A DNA stretch of 64,000 nt from Chinchilla lanigera (GCF_000276665.1 NW_004955481.1:5142694-5206693), one strand, 5' to 3'. Counted from the first letter of the stretch, positions 1 through 12,100 are shown. The notes: generated by a model not told the origin, from the sequence alone. A program made the numbers and translations.

Positions 1-867
1 TTGAAATGGATCTTCTGGGAGTACTGGGTAAAGTTTTTTGGCTAGAGTTGATGTTTCAATCAGTTGGATCCCTGCAGGGGCCTGAGGTCTCTGGATCAAA
101 TTATTTTGTATTGGTGGCAGGTTTCCAAACAGGAAAGGAAGCAGTAGCAGGAGAACTTTGGCCAAAATAGCTTTGTCCAAGGTGACCACAGCGTATCTAG
201 CCTATTGGACTAGCCTATATTCCTAACAGAGCTACTTTTATCTGTAAACAGGGTGTACTCAGCATCTGTCAGAAGGTTTATTTTTCAGTCATGGTCTGGT
301 GGATCCAGCTTGGTGGGCAGGTACATGGCAGGATTGAGTGGTCCACAGTTATTTAGGAGGTCCAGTGCAGCACATGTCACCTGGACAGTTAGCTCTTGGC
401 CTAAGTGAGCCTTTCAGCTTTCTTGATCAGAAGGACAGTGGCTATTAGAGCATGGAGGTGACCCATACACACTTTGGTGGGGGGAAGCAGGCTTTAGCAG
501 CTGGATCCAAGTATTTGCAGAGGTAGGTCACTGGGCACTCCCAGAGGCTGATAGTCTAAGTAAGCACCATTGTTTTTGTGAACTCAAAGATCCAGATTCC
601 ATAGAACCCAGCAACTCCAAGAAATGTGCAAGGTTTTTTGTAACCAGTTTCTGCTAGATATTGCAGCACAGCTTTTGTGACTTTCCAGCAGGCAGCCTGG
701 GTGTCATCACTCAGAAGTGCTTTTTCAAAGAGGAAACAAGTGTTTGAACCTCTGGGAGGTTGAGTCCAGATCAGTTGCCTTTTGAGTCCAGAACTGAGGT
801 CTTTTCATTTAAAGGTCAAGAGGGACTGGCTAACAGGAGCCAGTTGAAGGCAGAAGAAGGCATTTTT

Positions 868-1012
868 TTTTTGGCTTTTTGAGACAGGTTCTCGCAATGC
901 ATTTCAGGCTGGTCTTAAGCTCACTTTATAGCCAAGGCTGATCTCAAACTCACAGTGATCCTCCTGCCTCAGCCTTCTGAGTGCTTGGGGCATGCACCAC
1001 CACACCAAGCCA
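868..1012 (-). mobile_element. B1-like SINE in ERV-A1 pol
   Basis: A 7SL-derived SINE in minus orientation: a poly-T start, GAGACAGGTTCTCGCAATGC, and a CCTCCTGCCTCAGCC B-box side. It is flanked by the 14-bp target duplication AAGAAGGCATTTTT (854-867 and 1013-1026), so it inserted after the ERV. Confidence 0.85.
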
Positions 1013-3129
1013 AAGAAGGCATTTTTAAGGTCCAGGTAGGTCTACTAGCAGGCTGTGGGTGGCAGAAGACTGAGGCAATGTGTATGGAGGGCAATTGCAG
1101 TAGCATTGGTAGCTTGGAGATCATGAACTGGCTTTATAGGCAGGAGAGGTATATTTTAGCAATTTGACAGTCTATTGTTTTTTCTCTGAGGACCATGATG
1201 GCAAGCAGGAGGGGACAGAGAAACAGGCTGTCTTGGAGAAAGGGTGCTGGTGGCTTGGTCAAATCTGTGGTTAGACCCTCCCTGAAAATAGTGGGAGAGT
1301 TTTTAATCCCTTGTGGCAATTGAGTTCAAGTGAGTTGTATCCTGTCTCATAATTTTCCCAGTTGAAGGGGCTTATGGGAAGAACTTGCAAGCAGAGGGAG
1401 GTATATTTTGAATCTAGATATGTAAACCAGGTGGCACCTGGAGGTAACAGTCCAAAAAGTGTGTATGGGTCAGAAACCACAGAGTGCAAAGTGATTAACA
1501 GATTGTCAGGATCTCAAATTGCTGTGTAGCTGGATGCCTGTTTGTGCTTCCTGTAACGTCTGACAGCAGTGAGGGTTGCAATGAGACCTCATGGTTGATG
1601 ACCAGGCCTGGAAGTGAGTCTTTAGTCTATACGTCTGAGAAGAGAGCTTTCAGGATTTCAGGATTGCAGTTATCTGTCTCAGGCTGATGGAGGCATCACC
1701 TTCCTCTCAGGAAAGAGTCAAAGTACAGGGTTAAATGAGAAGGAGGCTGACTAGCTTGGTGCAAAGGAGACAGTGGCTTTTAGTTTGAAGAGGAAGTCTC
1801 TTCTAGAAGTGGTATGGCTACTGGCTTATACAGGAATTCATGTTTTATGAGATGTCTTCCCAGGCTGCAAATTTGTGCCTCAAAGATGGGTGAGAGGCAA
1901 GAGTCCCAATTGCCCTGGTGATGGTAACTTTTTGACAATGGGGGCTTTTGAAGGCAGAGAATTCTGTTCCATTGTCTACCAGGTAAATCAAAGTTTTGCC
2001 CCCAACTTTTGCAATGACCATGTGTTCTTGGGGGCCAAATTTGATAGAGGGCAGTCTGTCCTATCCATCCAGGCCTGACAGGGTGAAGAGAGGTTCAGGT
2101 TGAGGTGGGCCTGAATAGTCAGGGTTTTTTTTGTGTCTCACAGACAGAGGGGACATTTATTTTTTTTTGCATCCGTAGTCCTTATATCAGGCTTCTGGGT
2201 AACAGTAGTAACTTTTGACATATTGATGTGCCTTTTGTTCCCCCTCTTTTATGTCTTTGAGAAGCACTTGACTGATTTTAGGTTTCAAGGCAGGGTGACC
2301 TTTGGAAAAGTCCAAGGCAACTCATTCACTGGGGCTGAGAGTCCAATTTTTCCTCAGTCAGAATGTGGAACTCAGATGGAATTGCTGATAATCGTTCAGG
2401 TGGGTGTTAGATGATGCTTTCCGACCAGGATAAGCACAGCTATGAAGAAGAAGGTTTGCAGGGAGGGCCTCTATGGCTGAATGCAGGCAATGGCTAGCTG
2501 GAACCAGTTCACTTGGCTGGAAGTAGACAAGTCTGGAGTGGGAAGTGAAGCTGTTGGCAACAACTGTGGTGGCTGACAAGGGTGCCAAGTAAGAATTCTC
2601 AGGAAGAGTGGGCCTCTTTTATTTTTCTTTGAGGTGCAGGGAGCAGTTTGATTTCATTTGTAACTCCATAAAAACCCCTTTTCCTGCAGTCAGGGACTGT
2701 GGGTTTTGACTAATTAATTACCATCTCTGGCTTCCTATGTGTGTGTTGTGTACCCTTGAACAATGGTACAACAGACAAAGGGTGGGTGCCCCTCAGTGAG
2801 AGACCATTCAGATGCTTGCCTGGCCACATCCCTCATGAGGACTTAGCTAAGGAGGGTGCAAGGCCTCCATTATGTCATATGTTGATTGCCACAGAACTGC
2901 AGGTGAGGCCCAATCAGCCATTTTGACCAGTGCTTCCCAGTCTTGGTGCACAGACGGAGCAGCCTATTGCTTACACTGTCCATTCCCCTCACTCACACAT
3001 TCATTCAGCAGGCACTCAGAGGTTAAATCATTACAACCCCTCTCCTTTGAGGGTGGTCCTGCCTAACAAGAGTTGATCAGACTCACCTTCTGCACAAGCT
3101 GAGCAGGACTGACAGACTAACTGGGGTGC

Positions 3130-3690
3130 CCCTGGGGGTCTTACCAGAATCAGGCAGACAGACAGACAGGTAGACAGACGGACTGTGTTCTTTTCACGTT
3201 GGGGTCCGATATGAGCTGCTCAAGTGAGGAGCCAGGAATCCTCCTCCAGACCTCTGAGGGGACTGGAGAAATCTCGAGGACATGGCTTTTCATCAAAACC
3301 TGGAGAGGTCCTTGATCCATCTGCAAGGGCCATGACCAGTCATCAAAGAGGTCCCACAGTGAGTCTCTCAAGCTGATGCACCAGATGCTATGGCAAAGAC
3401 ACCAAAATGGTACCCAGGATTTGGAGGCAGATTTATTTACATTGATGGGCACTGATTGAGATCATTCCCAAAATATCAGGCCCTGATCTCTGGTGGTCTA
3501 GGGCTTATATGGGGTAAACAAGTGGGAAATACAGAGGCAGAATGGCTTGTCAGTTGGGGATTGGTTCTTACAATATGCATCACAGTGACCAGCCACTTCT
3601 AAGAAACAAAAGTAACAGGAACTATAACCAGAACTGTTACCTGGGCAACTAATAAACTGAAGTGTATCCAATGACACATGCCACATGAAT
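3130..3690 (-). repeat. 5' LTR of ERV-A1
   Basis: About 560 bp matching the LTR of ERV-A2 (about 40532-41097) in reverse complement. It includes a CATATAAGCCC-type TATA region (here GGCTTATATGGGG, near 3505), an LTR 3' part around the GACAGACAGACAGG run, and a CTGGGCAACTAATAAACTGAAG segment near 3640-3660. The outer boundary is approximate. Confidence 0.7.
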
Positions 3691-3789
3691 ACTGTTGGAG
3701 GAAGTTAGAACTGCTGGAGTCTTCCTGGCACCATGCATTGGTCATCAGGTTGAGTGTGAGAAGGTCCCCAAGGCTGAAATAAGGAAACT

Positions 3790-4030
3790 AACACACCCTT
3801 TTCCAGAATAAGTTTGCAGGTTCACTGACTCACTTTATGGCAAAAAAAATTTTCAGGATCCATCTGTAAGGGCCACAGGAAGGGTTTATTAGACAGAGGT
3901 TTTAGGGCACACTCAAGAGTGGAGTGCAGGTTCTCAGCAAAATCAGACACATTATTTCCTGGAACAGGGAACATTTATCCCTCTCTTGAAGGGAGGAAAT
4001 CCCAGAAGAAGGTGGTCCACCTCTAAGAAG
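3790..4030 (-). repeat. Unclassified LTR-like repeat (copy 1)
   Basis: It matches 17725-17950 in the same orientation: shared GCAGGTTC(A/G)CTGACTC, TTTTCAGGAT, GGGTTTATTAGACAGA / GGGCTTATTAGGCAGA, and AGTGGAGTGCAGG. On the minus strand it carries an AATAAA-type polyadenylation signal. An LTR fragment is the likeliest reading; the family is unknown. Confidence 0.5.
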
Positions 4031-4318
4031 AGCACTGGCTTATTCTATAGGTGTAGGCTCAGGTTTTGTTTATTTATTTTTTAAGTAATTAAACACTGTT
4101 TGGGTTCTTTCAGCCTGTCCCTTCATTTTAGGATCAATTTCTTGCTCTTTACTTTCCAATTAAGCCAGTTTAAGGGCTTTCAGTATTCCTGAAAAATTTT
4201 GGCTGTGATGTGTTTAGTCTGGAAGAGCTGAAATTTAACTAAAGGAATGCTATATGGGTTGCTTTGGGTAACTTTGGCTGGGTCTTGGAAGTTATAGTCT
4301 TCTTAAAAGATGTCAAGT

Positions 4319-4730
4319 GTGCCGAAGAACGAACCTAGGACAAGAGAGGTGAAGAGTAGGGAAGGTTTATTGAGAGAAAGCTCCTGAAAGACAGGAGGCG
4401 TACTGAGAATGAGCATTGCTGTATTGAACCTGTAGGTGTTATGCTATCCTTAGTTACTGTAGGTAAAAACACATCCTTTCACTATAATTTTGCACAAGGG
4501 CACAATAGTATACCAACCAAGCTATAAAAGTTTCTGGTCAATTAACATGTTCCTGTTAGCTTGAACCACTGGTACATGTATGGCTGTCCCACTGGGCGGC
4601 TTGTACCACTGTGATACAAATGGTACAGTCATGCATGGGACAGTCATACATGTATCACCAGTGGTTCAAGCCACCCAGCAGTGAGACCTATGAATTGTGG
4701 GCCCTTTGTGAAAGTGTTAAATCAGAAAAA
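4319..4730 (-). repeat. LTR fragment, minus orientation, with internal palindrome
   Basis: The reverse complement contains CCTCCTGTCTTTCAGGAGC, CTCTCAATAAACC and GTTCGTTCTTC. These match the R/U5 part of the plus-strand LTR at 6473-7510 (CCTCCTGTCTCTCAGGAGC then CCATTCTTCA), so it belongs to the ERV-B LTR group. The interior holds a long palindrome at 4559-4671 (see findings). The left edge is near 4319; the right edge is uncertain. Confidence 0.55.
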
Positions 4731-5355
4731 GCAATAAATCAGCAGTCTCTGATGGTTTAAAGAAAGGCACAGTTAATGCTTAATTTTTTTTATATATTTT
4801 GACCAATTTTGCATCCTTATATCTGGTAATCTGAGCAACTGATGTGAAGACCACAATATGCAATACAGCAGCCACTGGTGAATTCCTACCATCCTGTCTG
4901 GTGAAACTCTGTACTATCTCTAATGTTTTTGAATATTATTATTTTCTTATTCTCTTTAATGGTTTGACCAGTCTTCCATTTTTACATCTGGTAATCTGAG
5001 CAACTTCATTGAAGATAACAATATGTAATATAACAACCACTGTTAATCCCTATCATTTGGTTTTTTTTTTAAAGTATTAATCACTCAGGCTTCTTTATTA
5101 ACAACACTGAAGTAATCTAAACAGTTCTTCCACAACTGTTCCCAGTGTCAGTTTGTTATCCAGACTCTAGACATCTAACATTCTAAGTCATTTTCCAGAC
5201 TTGGAGCAGTGAAACTAGATTTTATAGAGAAGATCCTAAAGGTGGCATTAGGTTATAAAAAGATTTTTTGTAAATGAAACTAATACCTAAACCTGACTTT
5301 ACAAAACAACTGTTGATGTTGATGAAGTGATATCCCATCATTAATAAATCTGGGC
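4731..5355. repeat. Non-coding stretch with a divergent ~96-bp direct repeat
   Basis: The unit at about 4797-4892 recurs at about 4966-5060. Both contain ATCTGGTAATCTGAGCAACT, and both go on to GAAGA..ACAATATG and a CCACTG segment. The rest, to 5355, is AT-rich with no recognisable gene. Confidence 0.5.
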
Positions 5356-5356
5356 A

Positions 5357-5489
5357 AGGCCAGGTGTGGTGGTGCACACCTGTAATTCCAGCACTGGGGA
5401 GACTGAGGCAGGAGGATCACAGCACGTTTAAGGCCACCCTGGTCTACACAGTGAGACTATATCTCAAAAAAAAAAAAAAAAAAAAAAAA
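5357..5489 (+). mobile_element. B1-like SINE
   Basis: Plus orientation, beginning GGCCAGGTGTGGTGGTGCAC (A-box side) and containing GCAGGAGGATCAC (B-box side). It ends in a run of over 20 A. Confidence 0.85.
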
Positions 5490-6271
5490 GGAGAAGGAAA
5501 ACAGTCTTGGCAATTTCCTGAGGACTGGTCCATCAGAACACTAATGCATCTACAAAAGGCTACAGTATAACATAGTTGATGCTGAAGTTTCCACTTCTCC
5601 AACCACTTCAGTGTGATGTTTAGGAGATTCTAGCAGACAGGGAGTGGCTGGCTTTTATTAAAAGGGCACTTAATAGCACCATTCAAACTTTAATTCTGTT
5701 AGGTCTAAAAATAATAAGATCACTTTACAATATCTGAATAAGGTGTTCTAAACGAAAAACTGTGAAGAGTATATAAGTGGTACAAATGTGGCACTATATT
5801 AAAAAAGTTACAACATTTAAAAATGAGCTGTATTTTGTTATCAAGCAACCTCCCTGCATTAAAACTAGGGGTTAGACTAAATCATAAATGAAGACCCATG
5901 TGACATGAAACTTGTATTTTAGAAAACAGCCCTCTACTTCCCTCCAATTTTCCTAACTACTCCCTCCCTGCCAAAATAATGTATTACAAAATACTTTACT
6001 AGACTGTCCCTCTCTAAATTTTGAAATTTCTTATCATTTAGTTTGAAACCCTGTATCATTTTTAATGTCCTTGCTTTGTTTTGTTTGTATTTTGCTATTG
6101 TTCTTTTTTTTTTCTTTTTACTATTCTCTTTAAAATAAAATTAAAAAAAATTAGTAGTCTCTTCCATGAGCACCATGGTACAATGTTTTCCTTCCAAATA
6201 CCTCTCCTTAAAGCATTAAAATAAAAAAAATCTGTTCCCTGTGAGACCCAGAGGGTCTGAGTTAATTTCTT
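5490..6271. other. AT-rich non-coding stretch
   Basis: No gene or clear repeat seen. Short frames here are interrupted and low in complexity. Confidence 0.4.
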
Positions 6272-6352
6272 TTGCAGGGCGGATACTGGGGATTGAACTC
6301 CGGACCTTGTGCTTGTGGGGCAGGTGCTTGTGTGTTGAGCTATATCCCCAGC
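6272..6352 (-). mobile_element. ID SINE
   Basis: Minus orientation. The B-box side reads ATTGAACTCCGGACC and the A-box side GTTGAGCTATATCCCCAGCC. It is flanked by a 15-bp target duplication with one mismatch, CTGAGTTAATTTCTT (6257-6271) and CTGAGTCAATTTCTT (6353-6367). Confidence 0.85.
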
Positions 6353-6472
6353 CTGAGTCAATTTCTTAAGAAAGTAATTGTGTCCTTACAGTCCCTAAAG
6401 TGTTACTGAGTTGCTTGGATGAGGGTGGACAGATACACATATGACTAGATCCCCATAACAGATATAAGTATT

Positions 6473-7510
6473 ATAGACAGCTAAATTAGATAGAAATTAA
6501 TAGGCAGGCAGAGAGGGATTGGGCTCTGGAAGGGGTCAGTGCAGAGGATGAGACACATCAAAACTGTGGCTGGAGGCCAATTTGAAGAAAGCCACGGCTT
6601 AAGATAGAAATGTGATGGGCAGGCCTGCAGGCCTCCTTAGGGATAAACAGCAACTTGAGATCATAATGTAATTAGCACCCCCTGGTTCAGTGAGCCTAGG
6701 TAATGCATCAGACACATAGGTGGGTGACCCAAACACCCTGAACCATACCCCCATCCCTTTCCAGGAGTGCCTTTGTTTTTTCAGTGGTAAAATTCATAGA
6801 TAAGCAAAGGTTAATAATGCTTGTCAACATGCCCTTGCTGTGCGCCTTGGTTCTCTGTTGGATCAACATTAGCCAAATCACTATACTTATAATCTTGAGG
6901 CAGAAGATTAGGGTGTGACCAGAAGTCTGGGCAAGTGGGAATGACCTGTCAGTAACAGAAATCCAGAACTCATGGGCAGAAAAAATAGTTTCCAAGCCTT
7001 GCAACTGGTACCAATCAGAAAATGCTGTCTTCAGTTCTTCTGGTGAGAGATAGAGCAGATTTTTGACAGGGCGGCCTAGATCTGATGTCAGTTTGAGGAG
7101 TAGGGGATACAAAAGACAGCAGCCGAAAGACAGAGCCATCGTGCCCACTGTGCCCTCTCTAACTCAGTGGGTTATTCTGTACTCTATAAAATGTACTTCT
7201 TTTCCTATCTTTCGTAAATTTAGAACCTTGCTGCCTTTTGAGCTTGGCTTATCCAATTCTTCACTCAGGACAACAAGAAATTGGAAAAGAAGCCCACAAC
7301 ACCTCAAAACCCTGGTAACAATTCTACCGGTTGATTGTATTTGACTCATAGTTACCCAACTTGTGATTTTGCTGTATAAAATACGCTTGGACAACGCCGC
7401 TCAGTGGCCACCCACTTTGAGAGCCCCTCCTGTCTCTCAGGAGCTTTTTCTTAATCAGCTTTTCCTGCTCTTAACCTCCACTGTCCTTGGGTCCATTCTT
7501 CAGTATCATT
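6473..7510 (+). repeat. LTR (long variant) of the ERV-B group
   Basis: It begins ATTATAGACAGCTAAATTAG and ends near CCATTCTTCAGTATC. A CTATAAAATG TATA-like box lies near 7185 and CTGTATAAAATACGC near 7371. The start and end resemble the elements at 7511 and 16856, with a longer and different interior. The two LTRs lie directly next to each other (7510/7511), which suggests a nested or tandem LTR. Confidence 0.6.
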
Positions 7511-7958
7511 ATTACAGACAGCTAAGCTAGGCAGAAATATTATAGGCAGTCAGATAGGGCTAGGCCCTCAAGAGAGCCAGGACAATGGTGAAACCCACCT
7601 CAATTGTGGCCAGAGACATGCCTGTTGGAGACCAGGCCTCAAGATAAAGAGGAGATGACCAGGCTTGTATGCTTTCTCAAAGGACCGGGCCTAGCTGTAA
7701 CCCACGTTGTACTCACCTAGGTATTACTCTATAAAACTTCCTTGAGATGTAGAGTCCTCAAGCAACCCATTCAGGCCCCCTCCTGCCTTTCAGAAAGTAT
7801 GTCTCTCCCTCTCAACAAGTGTTTCCTATTCTTAACCTCCATTGTTCCTAGAATTCACTTTCAATTTTAGAAAACATGAACTTGGCATATGAGATATCTA
7901 ACAAGTTGGGAGATATATTTTCATATTTCATCTCCTGTATCATATCCTGTAACATTCT
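7511..7958 (+). repeat. LTR (short variant), candidate 5' LTR of ERV-B
   Basis: It starts ATTACAGACAGCTAAGCTAG, exactly as the 3' copy at 16856 does, and shares AGAGACATGCCTGTTGGAGA and CTCCTGCC(T)TTCAG. It lacks the central block of the 3' copy (internal deletion). The similarity continues past the CATTCTTCA-type end, through GAGATATCTAACAAG, to about 7958. So either the LTR is longer than its usual CA end or flanking sequence was co-duplicated. Confidence 0.6.
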
Positions 7959-10554
7959 TGGAGGTCCTACTGAGATAAGAAACAATTAACAGGAGGTAAG
8001 AGTTTGCTTTTATTTCTTGATTGCTGAATAATATTAGGTAATCAAAATTGTCATTCTTTGCCACTGCTTGTGCCTTTTGTAAATTGCTTTATGCTTTGAA
8101 TTTTTATACATTGCTTTTTGTTAAAATGGTTATGATATTTCTTTAAAAGGATACTTTACTTTTGCAGACAAGGTCTTATGTTTCTGTTTTATATTAATTT
8201 TTCCTTCCTTGACTGGGTGATTATCTTAGACAGCACTATGGGAAAATAATATCAGAATTCCATCTAGTGGACTGTATGGTACCTATAAGTGATGATACCA
8301 TTTACAGTACTACAAGCATTTAGGAAATACTGTAAAATGGGTCTTTTTATAAAATCTAGTTTATATTTAGAAAATATACATGCCTATTAATAAAACATGG
8401 GACCCCTTCTGTCAATTAAGACACGTGGCTGACAACCATTCTGAAGAGTTGGGGGACAGGTTTCACTGAGACGTTCTGGCCCCATCCTTCTGTACACTAG
8501 AGAAAATGTTGGGCCTCTTCTGCCTCAGGTTCCTTTCTGGTCTTATTTTCTGCTGGTGAGGAGGCAATCTTAGCTTTTGAGAGTCTCCATTCTCATTTTT
8601 CCAGTCTGAGAATGACCCGTCATGATTAGGTTGTCTCAATAACTCACCGTAAGCATAAGAGAAGATTTCCTTTTTCTTGATATCATTTCTGATATTCCCT
8701 GCCACTTTTACTTCCCATTCATAAACCTATAAAATTAGAAAAAAGGATCTCTAAACTGCTCCAATCTTTTCCAACTAAGAACCTTTAAGCTGAGCCACAG
8801 AAAATGAGCATTTGCTAATGCTGAAGACAGGGGAGTCATCTCAGATAAAGACAGCTTAGGCTTTCATCTGTTCCTTATGGAATGCTAAAACAAACAATGG
8901 TTACTCTGCCAGCTGAATTAATTGCTATTAGAGCAAGTTTCCATTCTCAGAGCAGAGGACAGGCTTCTCCAGTACCTCCTGGTGAATCCCCACTGAAGCC
9001 AATGGCAGATGAAATGTTCACCAAACAGGCAACTGCTTTCCTTTCCAGAGACAGATTTCTGGTTTCATGGACCAGTAGAAACAGAAAGCAACTGAGGGGT
9101 CATGGCCAGGGCTACTCTCTGGAAGATACCATAAGTTTCCTCAGCGGAAGCTGAGTCCTGACAGCCTGAATGGGTAATCAGCACAAAGATCTCCACTTAA
9201 CTATCAACCCCACCTGCACTCCTTAGTGAGGTGAAAGGTAACTCTTTCAGGGATCATCAGGTATCCTCTTTCTCAGAGTGACCTGAAGTGATGCTGCTAG
9301 CACCCTTTCTTAACTGCCTCTGTTAAAAGTTGGGCTACAGGTCAACTCTTGACTATTCTCTCTCTGCTAGTAAGATAGACCCTATGAGGCCAGACACAAG
9401 TAGAAACAGTAACTCCCTGGATGCCTTGAGAAATCTTTCTAGGTTAGAAATTTCCTCTAAGCTTTTCTCTATCTTGTTGAGAGTTAACTTTAGAACTCCT
9501 TGATTACCTTATCAGCAGACTCTCTAAAAGGTCGAAGCAGAAGCAGCTTGCAACAACTGTTTGCCTTCCACAGAACAGCTAGCAGGGAAACGATTTACAC
9601 TTGCACCTTACGTATGCTAACTAGGAATGAAAGAAAAGGGGTTTCAGCCGGCCTTTCTGTTCTTCCATGTGCGTGGAGAAGACTGAGAAGTGTGCCTTAT
9701 GCTTGCTAAGAGTTGGGTATAAAATTGACCTGTGAGCTTCAGATACTTAGAGATTTAAAATGGACTTTGAACAATGTGTAGCCTTTTCTTGCTGCTAAGA
9801 AGGTTATCTAGATGATTAATTAGATAACACAGGTGCCTTGGAGGCTTCTTCCCTGACGAAATTCCTCTGAGTCTTTTGTTTGCTTCCTTGACCTCTTTTG
9901 CAGGTTGAAAAATTCTGCCTTTGCTCTATTTGCCTTGATCACTCTAAAAAAATTAGAAAGCAAAGGTTTAGATCTCTTCATTAATGGTTTGATAGCAATG
10001 CTTCCTTCATTAAACATGATGGTTACACCTGAAATCAAGTGTCATTTATGCTTTTGAAAACACCTGCTGGAATAAAATTTGAGTTCCCAGGAAAGGTAGG
10101 ATCTCTTGCTGGTAAATGGGTGGATAAGTCCAATCTGATTTTATCTTCTGGTCACTCTCCAGATGGCAACCATGTACCCTGGAGCTGAGTGAATTCAGGA
10201 GATTTCTAGAGAACACAGAAATCAAGTAGAATTGAAAGGGATGCCTATTTCTCTTGCATTTCATAAATGAGATCTTCAATGTCAAAATCGCTCATTCCTT
10301 TGGAATGTATTCTTAAACACTGGAGGATGTTTGACTCTCATATTTTGAAAAAGAGCAGTTCATATTTTTCTTTACCCACACATGGCCTACCTAGGTCCTA
10401 GAGCCAAAATGGAATGTAGAAGGAAGTATTGATTATGATACTATTTCACAACTAGAATTGTACAGTAACAAAGAGGGAAAATGATCAGGATTGCCTTATG
10501 TTCGAATTTTCTTTGCATTAAGAGATAGTCCTTATTTGTGTTCAAAATGTAAAT
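7959..10554. other. Unassigned 2.6 kb between LTR and ERV-B gag
   Basis: Not recognisable as retroviral, though it lies between the 7511 LTR and the gag remnant. The minus strand has three stretches that look exon-like (8463-8717, 9820-9985, about 10230-10306; see separate entry). No SINE or L1 is visible. It could be a captured host segment, an older insertion, or host sequence if the 7511 LTR is unrelated to ERV-B. Confidence 0.4.
8463..10306 (-). pseudogene. Exon-like minus-strand ORF cluster (possible gene or pseudogene)
   Basis: I do not recognise this. At 8717-8463 (minus) an acceptor-like TTTTTCTAATTTTATAG precedes a frame of about 84 codons starting VYEWEVKVAGN, polar and charged, ending in TGA. 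At about 9985-9820 another acceptor-like tract, CTTTCTAATTTTTTTAG, precedes a Lys/Arg-rich frame containing IKANRAKAEFF that ends in TAA. At about 10306 an ATG starts the short acidic frame MSDFDIEDLIYEMQEK, then a stop. Chance acceptors are common in AT-rich DNA, and donors for joining the pieces were not found. It may be a decayed gene, a captured segment or coincidence. Confidence 0.25.
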
Positions 10555-10563
10555 AAAAGCCAT

Positions 10564-12100
10564 GGGAAAATCAGGTGCCTCCGGCCTTTATCACTGAGCC
10601 TGAGGTTTCCTGTTTTTGCCCTTTGGACCCTGAGAATGAGATTTCCAAGAGGACCTTAATCAAAACCCCATTTACTATTACTAAACCAGAGGACAAGTTT
10701 CCCAAGACAATCCCAGTCAAATCCCCAACCTACTATTACTAAACCAGTGGATGAGGTTTCCCGAACAACCATAATCAAAGCCCCATCCACTGCTATTGAG
10801 CTATTAAGGTTTTCTCCACTTGCCCTTTGGAGTTGAGATCCCTCCCCCTTACCCTTTAGAATCTAAGGGTGGGGCTTCTAACATAGCCATAATTAAAGCA
10901 TCTACTGGGCTATATCCACCCATAGCCATTTTTGTCCAAGCTCCTCAAGGACAATGTTCTTTACAGGAAGTAAATGACCAATTCAGACATGATCCTGTCC
11001 ATGTGTCCTTTTCCCTCAGTGACCTCGCACAGATCAAACAAGATCTGGGAAAGATTTCAGTTGACCCTGGTAAGTACACTTGTGTCTTTAGAGGGCTCAC
11101 TCAAACCTATGAATTAGACTGGAAAGATATAATGTTACTTTTAAATCACACATTGACTTCTAATGAGAGACAAGCAGCATTATAAGCTACCACTGCATTT
11201 GGAGATGAATACCATATTGTTAATTTTAGAGGGCCAGAAGACATACAGCCTGGTAAACAGTCGGCCCCTACTGGAGCCCAAGCAGTCCCTACACAAGATC
11301 CATACTGGCCTGCCAACCAGACAGGAGAATGGCATAGAAGACCTCTTCAGACATACATTCTTGAGGGTATAAGCAAGACAAGAACCAAGCCTGTCAATTA
11401 TCTTAAGTTATCAACTATTCAACACAAGGAAAAGGAAAATCTCCCTGGCTTCTTAGATAATTTACAAGAGATATTAATACAACATACATCCCTAGCTCCT
11501 GATTCAATAGAAGGACAAATTATTCTTTTTCTTTTTCTTTTTTTTTTGGACTTTTTTGAGATAGGGTCTCGCTATGCAGTTCAGGTTGGCCTTGAGCTCA
11601 CTTTGTAGCCCAGGCTGTTGTCGAACTCACAATGATCTTCCTGCCTCAGCCTCCCAAGTGCTGGGATTACAGGTGTGTGCCACCACGCCCAGCGTTGGAT
11701 AAGTTATTCTTAAAGATATGTTTATTGCCTAGTCAACATAAGGCATTAGAAAAGAGCTACAAAAGATGACTTTTCTCCAGATAGCTACTTGATACTTCAG
11801 TAAAGATTGCTACCTCCATATTTTATAATTGAGAGCAGGAGGAGGCCAAGGGCAAAAAACAGAGGAACCAAGAGAAGGCGACAAGCTTAGCAGCAGCCCT
11901 TAAAGAAATAGACCCTAAATCTGATTCTTGGGTCTCCAAGAAGAGCGCCATGTCTAAAGCCACCTGCTATCACTGCAAAAAGCCAGGTGGGCCACCTTGA
12001 GAAGGATGGTGACAAGAAGCCCCCTGGGCCATGCCCTGATTGCAAAGGTGACCATTGGATCTCAGACTCCCCTCTGACGTGGAGTCCCCATTTTACCAGC
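10564..12100 (+). pseudogene. ERV-B gag remnant
   Basis: It opens near an ATG at 10563 in a short Met-Gly-Lys-Ser context, which fits a myristoylated matrix start (inference). It continues through a proline-rich part and capsid-like frames at 10820-11185. A nucleocapsid zinc-knuckle trace lies at about 11958-12060, where cysteines and a histidine of the CX2CX4HX4C kind are partly recognisable around CYHCKKPG. Frames are broken by stops and by the B1 at 11528-11696. Confidence 0.65.
11528..11696 (-). mobile_element. B1-like SINE in ERV-B gag
   Basis: Minus-orientation 7SL SINE with poly-T leader, GAGATAGGGTCTCGCTATGC, and the terminal GTGCCACCACGCCC. It is flanked by 15-bp duplications with two mismatches, GGACAAATTATTCTT (11513-11527) and GGATAAGTTATTCTT (11697-11711). 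Confidence 0.85.

Larger units (their letters stand above)
1..3690 (-). mobile_element. ERV-A1: decayed endogenous retrovirus, minus orientation (truncated by window edge)
   Basis: Read on the minus strand the order is LTR (3690-3130), gag-like region (about 3100-2100), protease (about 2080-1870), then reverse transcriptase and the connection/RNase H region (about 1650-1). Each block aligns collinearly with ERV-A2 at 40532-44600 in the opposite orientation, so the two are members of one family. Stop codons and frameshifts are frequent; no gene is intact. A B1 SINE sits inside pol at 868-1012. Class I (gamma-like) affinity is inferred from the protease and RT blocks. The 3' LTR, if present, lies left of the window. 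Confidence 0.75.

Noticed and set aside
1875..2078. Plus-strand 67-codon frame as a gene
   Set aside because: It is the antisense of the ERV-A1 protease region.
4559..4671. CRISPR-like repeat
   Set aside because: Only one inverted pair and one degraded direct copy; the genome is mammalian.
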